Source: Verrucomicrobiota bacterium
GTDB lineage: Bacteria; Verrucomicrobiota; Verrucomicrobiia; Limisphaerales; JAHEOI01
DNA: 22,751 nucleotides
Assembly: GCA_018610125.1 (NCBI GenBank)
Contig: JAHEOI010000322.1
Span: 1 to 22,751, forward strand
Reading direction: 5' to 3'
The notes below the pieces were generated by a model that did not search any database, had not been told where the DNA came from, and saw only the letters and a program-made list of their open reading frames with translations. The translations under genes and the position numbers were made by a program. Shown here one piece after another: positions 18,866 to 22,751 of this stretch (positions are counted from its first letter, which is position 1; each line of letters begins with the position of its first letter).

Positions 18866-20185
18866 ATGATGAGAGAAAAGGAGCTCACCGGTTTTGCTTG
18901 GGGAAGGCAAAGGGTGGGACGGCGACGATGGGGCATTCGCGATAAAATGGCGGGCGCTTGGCAGGGGGGACTCGGGGCAATAGTGCTCATTCTGGTAGCC
19001 GGTTCATGTCGGGGAGAATTGCTCTACGAAACGAAGTCGGAGTATCAACACATCCGGGTGATCCAGCAAGGGGGAGTCCGGTATCTCAATTTCGATGGTG
19101 CCCGGGAAACACGAATGTCGGTACGGAATCCCCTCCAGGGCCACTTCGAGTACATTGAGTATTTCCATATGCCTTGGCTTTGGAATCCGAGTATCGAAAG
19201 GGCCCTGATGATTGGTCTCGGCGGGGGGAGCATCCAGAGGCAATATCTTAGCTACTACCCACAGGTCCGGGTGGATAGTGTGGAGATCGATCCCGAGGTC
19301 GTTAAGGTTGCAAAGGAGTATTTCAACGTCCCCGAGAATAAGCGGCATCAGATCCATGTCCGCGATGGGCGAGCCTTTTTGGAGAATACACAGAAGAATT
19401 TCGATCTGATCATCATGGATGCCTATGGGGGCGATGCCGCAGGCGATTCAATTCCATATCGCCTTGCGACCCGTGAATTCTTTCAGGCTGGCATGGCGAA
19501 GCTAAATCCGAACGGGGTGATGGCCTATAACGTAATGGGGACCCTCGTGGGGTGGCGAGCTCGGCTTCTGGGAACGATCTATCGAACAATGAGCTCGGTT
19601 TTTCCTCAGGTCTATCTCTTTCCAGCCCGATCGTCTCGGAATGTTGTCTTGATCGGAACCCGCGATCCACGCCTATACAGTGTCGTTACGCTCCAATCGC
19701 GAGCCACCCAGTTGATTCAAAGTGGCAATCGCGCATTCACCAATTTCCGTCAACGCCTGTTCAATTTTCGGGTCAATCTCCCTTCGGCAGCCCCGAACAG
19801 CCCGATCCTCACCGACCGGATGGTCTCTAGAAGAGACGGCAATCCAATTCCCAATCAAGAATCAAGCTCGGGAACGAGCACGCCAAGTGATCGATCAGGG
19901 AAGGCGAAACAAGAAGTCCAGGCTCAACGGAAACAGGAGAAAAAGCCGAACAAGCAGAAGGAAGTGAAGGACTCGAAGCCCCCGGGCAATCAAAAGGACT
20001 CGAAGGGGGCAAACGAGGAGGCGAACGAGCAGAAGAAAGTAAAGGAGTCGAAAGAGTCAAAGAAGCAGGAGCAGGAGCAGGAGCAGGACAAGGGCAAGGA
20101 CAAGGACAAGGAGGAACAGGAAAAAGAGCAGAAGAAGCAGAAGAAGGAGAAAGAGAAGGGCGACGATTCGTCGGGCCCTAAATAG
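18866..20185 (+). CDS. Exported spermidine-synthase-fold protein with Lys/Glu/Gln-rich tail
   Basis: ATG 18866 (second ATG at 18869) follows GGGAGAGG, giving 439 residues; longer starts would run into the rRNA terminator. A signal segment, 'AWQGGLGAIVLILVAGSCRG' (31-50), could end in a lipoprotein Cys (AGSC), although Ala at -3 is not typical. The next ~270 residues have the spermidine-synthase fold: 'ALMIGLGGGS' (113-122), 'VDSVEIDPEVV' (136-146), 'VRDGRAFL' (165-172) and 'DLIIMDAYG' (180-188). Aminopropyltransferases normally have GGGDG; here the Asp is replaced by Ser, so polyamine synthesis is doubtful, as in many secreted or membrane relatives. Residues ~343-439 are almost entirely K, E, Q, D, S and N, encoded by purine-rich hexamer runs. 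It is the first gene after the rRNA terminator. True role unknown. Confidence 0.8.
   Translation: MMREKELTGFAWGRQRVGRRRWGIRDKMAGAWQGGLGAIVLILVAGSCRGELLYETKSEYQHIRVIQQGGVRYLNFDGARETRMSVRNPLQGHFEYIEYFHMPWLWNPSIERALMIGLGGGSIQRQYLSYYPQVRVDSVEIDPEVVKVAKEYFNVPENKRHQIHVRDGRAFLENTQKNFDLIIMDAYGGDAAGDSIPYRLATREFFQAGMAKLNPNGVMAYNVMGTLVGWRARLLGTIYRTMSSVFPQVYLFPARSSRNVVLIGTRDPRLYSVVTLQSRATQLIQSGNRAFTNFRQRLFNFRVNLPSAAPNSPILTDRMVSRRDGNPIPNQESSSGTSTPSDRSGKAKQEVQAQRKQEKKPNKQKEVKDSKPPGNQKDSKGANEEANEQKKVKESKESKKQEQEQEQDKGKDKDKEEQEKEQKKQKKEKEKGDDSSGPK
20061..20160 (+). repeat. Purine-rich short tandem repeats inside the K/E/Q tail
   Basis: Runs such as (caggag)n at about 20066-20088 and (aaggac)n at about 20090-20110, followed by gaagaagcagaag-type triplet runs, encode the charged tail. 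Such runs can slip in replication, so tail length may vary between strains. Confidence 0.55.
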
Positions 20186-20274
20186 TGAGGGGCCCAGTGT
20201 TTGTTTTTGACCTGGATGTCGCCCCGGAGCTTTGATTTTGGCGAGCGAAACTCTGCCCGTGTTCTGGGGTTTAA

Positions 20275-20302
20275 TTGACAGAGCTAAGATTCAACCTATT
20301 TT
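20275..20302 (+). promoter_or_regulatory. Promoter of the GspG-like gene, TTGACA-N16-TATTTT
   Basis: The consensus -35 TTGACA (20275-20280) and -10 TATTTT (20297-20302) are 16 bp apart. A start about seven bases on leaves a leader of some 13 nt before ATG 20322. This supports an independent transcript and argues against a more upstream start codon. Confidence 0.55.
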
Positions 20303-20321
20303 TTCGGAACGGAACAAACCA

Positions 20322-20711
20322 ATGAAGAAGCAAGCTATGGCACGTGCGAAAGGGATGAGAGGCGGTTTTACGTTGGTAGAGATCATGATCGTCGTGGCGA
20401 TCATTGGGCTGCTTGCAGCGTTGGCCGTCCCAAGCCTTACCAAGAATCGGGAGATCGCTCAACGCAATGCAATTGTCAATAACCTCCGAGTGATCGAAAA
20501 CGCGAAAGAGCAGTGGGCGATGCAGTATGGGGGCGGACAAGGGCAAGAGCCGAAACCGGAACAGATATCAGACTTTTTGAGGCGCGGGTTCCCCCCGAAG
20601 AAAGTGGTCGGGGAGACCTATCATATTAATCCGATTGGAGAACCGGCTGCAGCCACCATTCCCGTGAAGCTCGGTACAAACGCGGCCAATAGCAAGATTG
20701 AGGCTTATTGA
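20322..20711 (+). CDS. GspG-like major pseudopilin / type IV pilin-like protein
   Basis: A 129-residue prepilin from ATG 20322. The cleavage site is RGG^FTLVEIMIVVAIIGLLAA, with Gly15 at -1, Phe16 at +1 and Glu20 at +5. The helix continues 'VPSLTKNREIAQRNAIVNNLRVIENAKEQWAMQYG', and the short C-terminus has 'ISDFLRRGFPP' and 'YHINPIGEPA'. Size, the 'AAxxK.QW' type of helix end and the 'NPIG' motif fit the short GspG-like pilins of Verrucomicrobiota and relatives. It has its own promoter and stands apart from gspF-H-I-J-K, which lacks a G gene. It might supply the major pseudopilin of that system or a separate pilus. Confidence 0.78.
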   Translation: MKKQAMARAKGMRGGFTLVEIMIVVAIIGLLAALAVPSLTKNREIAQRNAIVNNLRVIENAKEQWAMQYGGGQGQEPKPEQISDFLRRGFPPKKVVGETYHINPIGEPAAATIPVKLGTNAANSKIEAY

Positions 20712-20814
20712 GGAAGGAGCGCTGCCAAGGATAAGCCGCCATGGGGGAACGCTGGGAAAGGAATCCAATGGGTACCGATCGATTCGGCACTGCTCTGTTT
20801 GCTCACCTATTTCT

Positions 20815-20832
20815 CCCCTCCTGCGGGAGGGG
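20815..20832 (+). terminator. GC-rich hairpin downstream of the pilin gene
   Basis: CCCCTCC-tgcg-GGAGGGG forms a perfect 7-bp stem 104 bases after the pilin stop. No T run follows, so it may be a stabiliser or repeat fragment and not a terminator. Confidence 0.35.
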
Positions 20833-20914
20833 AAGGAGGCCGTCGGGAACGCTGGTTGTGGCTCGGACAATCTCTCATTGATGTTTCATTCATAACCATT
20901 CCCACGGGAGTCTC

Positions 20915-22312
20915 TTGCTAACCTTGGATCGCATCCGAGATTTTTACGAAGGGCGTGCGCATCGGCGAATCCAAGAGGCAGAGCGCTATTATCACCGGCT
21001 GATTCGCCGGTATTACCAATTTCTTGTCCCTCCCAATCGAAAGGTGATTGAGCTCGGGTGCGGCGTGGGCGACCTGGTAGGGGCCTTGCAGCCGTCGAGA
21101 GGGGTCGGGGTCGATTTCAGTCAATCGGTTATTGATCTTGCAAGGCGGCGACACCCGGAGCTCGAATTCCACGCAAGCGAGGCAGGGGCATTTTCGCCTG
21201 ATGAGTCGTTCGATTATCTGATCATGTCGGACCTTGTGAACGACCTTCCGGATGTTCAAGCCTTGTTAACCCACCTCCACCAAGCGGCTCACGGAAGAAG
21301 CCGCCTCGTCCTCAATTTCTTCAATCACCTCTGGCACCCGGTCCTGAAAACGGCGGAGCGCTTCGGCCTAAAGGCCCCCACCCTGTTGCAAAATTGGCTG
21401 TCCCATCCCGATATGCTCAATCTTTTGGATCTGGCCGGATGGGAATGGATCAAGACCGAGAAGCGCATCCTTTGGCCGGTCGGGACCCCTCTCCTGAGTG
21501 GTCTCTTAAATCGCGGGCTGGCACCATTCCTTTCTCCGCTCTGCTTGACACTCTTTATGGTGGCTCGCCCGAAGCCTCGGCAAACCGATCGACATTATGC
21601 CTGCAGCGTGGTGATCCCGGCCAGAAACGAGGCCGGCAACATTGAAGCGGCGGTTCAACGGATGCCCGAAATGGGCAAAGGGACCGAGATCATCTTTGTC
21701 GAAGGCGGCTCCAAGGACGAGACATGGGAAGCGATCCAAACGGTTAAAACGCGTCACCCGGAACGGACGATCAAGGCGATTCGGCAGACATCACTCGGTA
21801 AAGGGAATGCGGTGCGGGAGGGCTTTGCTTTGGCGGGCGGAGAGCTCTTTTTTATTCTCGACGCTGATCTGACGGTGTCGCCGGAACAGCTACCGAAATT
21901 TTACGAAGTGGCTCAGCAAAGGACCGCGGAACTGGTCAATGGGGTCCGCCTTGTCTATCCGATGGAGAAGCAGGCGATGCGTCTGCTCAACATGGTTGGC
22001 AACAAATGCTTCAGTCTGGTTTTTAGCTGGCTGTTGGGGCAACGGATCAAGGATACGCTTTGCGGAACGAAGGTCTTCTTTCGAGACGATTACGAGGCCA
22101 TCTCGGCCAACCGGGCCTACTTTGGGGAGTTCGATCCTTTCGGCGACTTTGATCTCCTCTTCGGTGCCGCCAAATTGAACCTCAAGATCGTGGACTTGCC
22201 GATCCGGTACCAGGCACGAACCTATGGCGAAACCAATATCCAACGGTGGCGCCACGCATGGCTCTTACTGAAAATGGTCGCCGTCGGCGCCAGGCGATTG
22301 AAGTTCATCTAG
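20915..22312 (+). CDS. Fusion of class I methyltransferase and family 2 glycosyltransferase
   Basis: A 465-residue protein starting at TTG 20915, with GGGAG four bases upstream (20906-20910). Residues 1-~215 are a class I SAM methyltransferase: 'KVIELGCGVGDLVGAL' (43-58), 'GVGVDFSQSVIDLARRR' (63-79) and 'DYLIMSDLVNDLPD' (100-113). Residues ~228-465 are a GT-A glycosyltransferase like dolichyl-phosphate mannosyltransferase: 'CSVVIPARNEAGNI' (230-243), 'EIIFVEGGSKDETW' (258-271) and the metal-binding 'FILDADLT' (313-320). It ends with 'DTLCGTKVFFRDDY' (380-393), 'FGDFDLLFGAAKLNLKIVDL' (409-428) and 'RYQARTYGETNIQRW' (431-445). Such enzymes make lipid-linked sugars or cell-surface glycans; the substrate here is unknown. 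No membrane helices are clear. Both halves keep key motifs, so the fusion looks functional. Confidence 0.87.
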   Translation: MLTLDRIRDFYEGRAHRRIQEAERYYHRLIRRYYQFLVPPNRKVIELGCGVGDLVGALQPSRGVGVDFSQSVIDLARRRHPELEFHASEAGAFSPDESFDYLIMSDLVNDLPDVQALLTHLHQAAHGRSRLVLNFFNHLWHPVLKTAERFGLKAPTLLQNWLSHPDMLNLLDLAGWEWIKTEKRILWPVGTPLLSGLLNRGLAPFLSPLCLTLFMVARPKPRQTDRHYACSVVIPARNEAGNIEAAVQRMPEMGKGTEIIFVEGGSKDETWEAIQTVKTRHPERTIKAIRQTSLGKGNAVREGFALAGGELFFILDADLTVSPEQLPKFYEVAQQRTAELVNGVRLVYPMEKQAMRLLNMVGNKCFSLVFSWLLGQRIKDTLCGTKVFFRDDYEAISANRAYFGEFDPFGDFDLLFGAAKLNLKIVDLPIRYQARTYGETNIQRWRHAWLLLKMVAVGARRLKFI

Positions 22313-22751
22313 CGAGGCGTTGGTTCAGACCGCCAAGCCATGAGGGCCATCTAAGCCACCTGGCGCATTCCACGTTCTCTGTGTACGCCTCGCTGAGATT
22401 CCGCTCCGCGGAGAGGAGAACATTCTTTCGCCTCGCTGCAGATGCCTTGGGCGGAAGACGTTGGCGAGGGAAAACGAGAGGTCTGCTCCTTGATAGGGAC
22501 GTTCTCCTGGACGTCCCATATCGTTTCTTGGTCTTCAATCTCGCACAAAAAAATGGGACCTCGGGGACGAGGTCCCTATTAGGGAGAAAACAGTGGAACC
22601 TCGGGGAAGACGTTGTGCTGAGGGCAAGTGCCAAAACTTGACTCAAAAGGATCAAATTTGCTCTTTTAGGGATCGTAAAGCCACGCCTCGCGGCGACCGG
22701 GAAATTCCGCCTAAGTGAGCTTTAAGATCAGTGTCCAGCCGGTTCGGATCG
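22313..22751. other. Gene-free right end of the window
   Basis: I find no supportable gene in these 439 bp. The ORFs present in this stretch on both strands have no domain signal, and the minus-strand ones cross repeats. The region holds the palindrome CTCCGCGGAG (about 22404-22413), the repeat cluster 22487-22625, and TTGACT at about 22638 with no good -10 box after it. Confidence 0.6.
22487..22625. repeat. Dispersed repeat cluster, copy D, with two hairpins
   Basis: The left part forms GGGACGT-N8-ACGTCCC (22496-22517). The right part forms GGGACCTC-ggggac-GAGGTCCC (22555-22576), followed by 'tattaggga'. A decayed second copy, 'ggaacctcggggaagacgtt', starts at 22595, 40 bp after the first. 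The right hairpin matches the core of copies A and B, and the left one matches copy C. Confidence 0.65.

Noticed and set aside
22246..22641. 131-aa plus-strand ORF after the glycosyltransferase
   Set aside because: It starts inside the glycosyltransferase gene in another frame and runs through repeat DNA.
22305..22655. 116-aa minus-strand ORF at the right end
   Set aside because: It spans both hairpins of repeat copy D and overlaps the last codons of the glycosyltransferase; no domain signal or ribosome binding site.

Overview
The window most likely comes from the chromosome of a Verrucomicrobiota bacterium, probably class Opitutae. Four things suggest this. The 16S gene carries signature stretches I associate with that group ('GGCGTGGATAAGACATGCAA' near the 5' end, 'AACCCCTGTCATTCG' in the middle). 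There is a sulfatase-like C-terminus. A large exported protease ends in a 'WKEEAILQGADRIGGPW...FYRLL' tail of a type common in verrucomicrobial exported proteins. The type II secretion pseudopilins are also in keeping with the group. This placement is from memory of such sequences; no search was run.

Layout. (1) 1-604: the 3' end of a probable sulfatase gene, then a convergent intergenic region packed with foldback and dispersed repeats. (2) 605-5266, minus strand: a two-gene cluster for exported proteins, a 475-aa protein of unknown function followed by a 1037-aa metzincin-type zinc protease with CARDB domains and a duplicated ~107-residue domain I do not recognise. (3) 5329-7502, plus strand: a MidA/NDUFAF7-type methyltransferase and a LarE-type sulfur transferase with three conserved cysteines. 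(4) 7503-7925: a gene-free gap holding more copies of the dispersed repeat. (5) 7926-12758: a compact run of type II secretion genes, gspF-H-I-J-K, with bioD translationally coupled at its end. (6) 12759-18771: a complete rRNA operon with a long multi-promoter leader, 16S, tRNA-Ala(TGC), tRNA-Ile(GAT), 23S, 5S and a strong terminator. RNase III-type processing stems and three boxA-like motifs are visible. (7) 18866-22312: an exported spermidine-synthase-fold protein with a Lys/Glu/Gln-rich tail, an orphan GspG-like pseudopilin with its own promoter, and a methyltransferase-glycosyltransferase fusion. (8) 22313-22751: a gene-free end with further repeats.

How the parts relate. The secretion genes lack a gspG between gspF and gspH. 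The pseudopilin at 20322, beyond the rRNA operon, is a candidate to supply it or to serve another pilin-like role. The protease and its neighbour are exported and could be substrates of that secretion system, but this is only inference.

The least explained material is the duplicated domain in the protease, its unknown operon partner, and the palindromic repeats that recur in the gene-free gaps. I found no CRISPR array, phage, transposase or obvious defence system.
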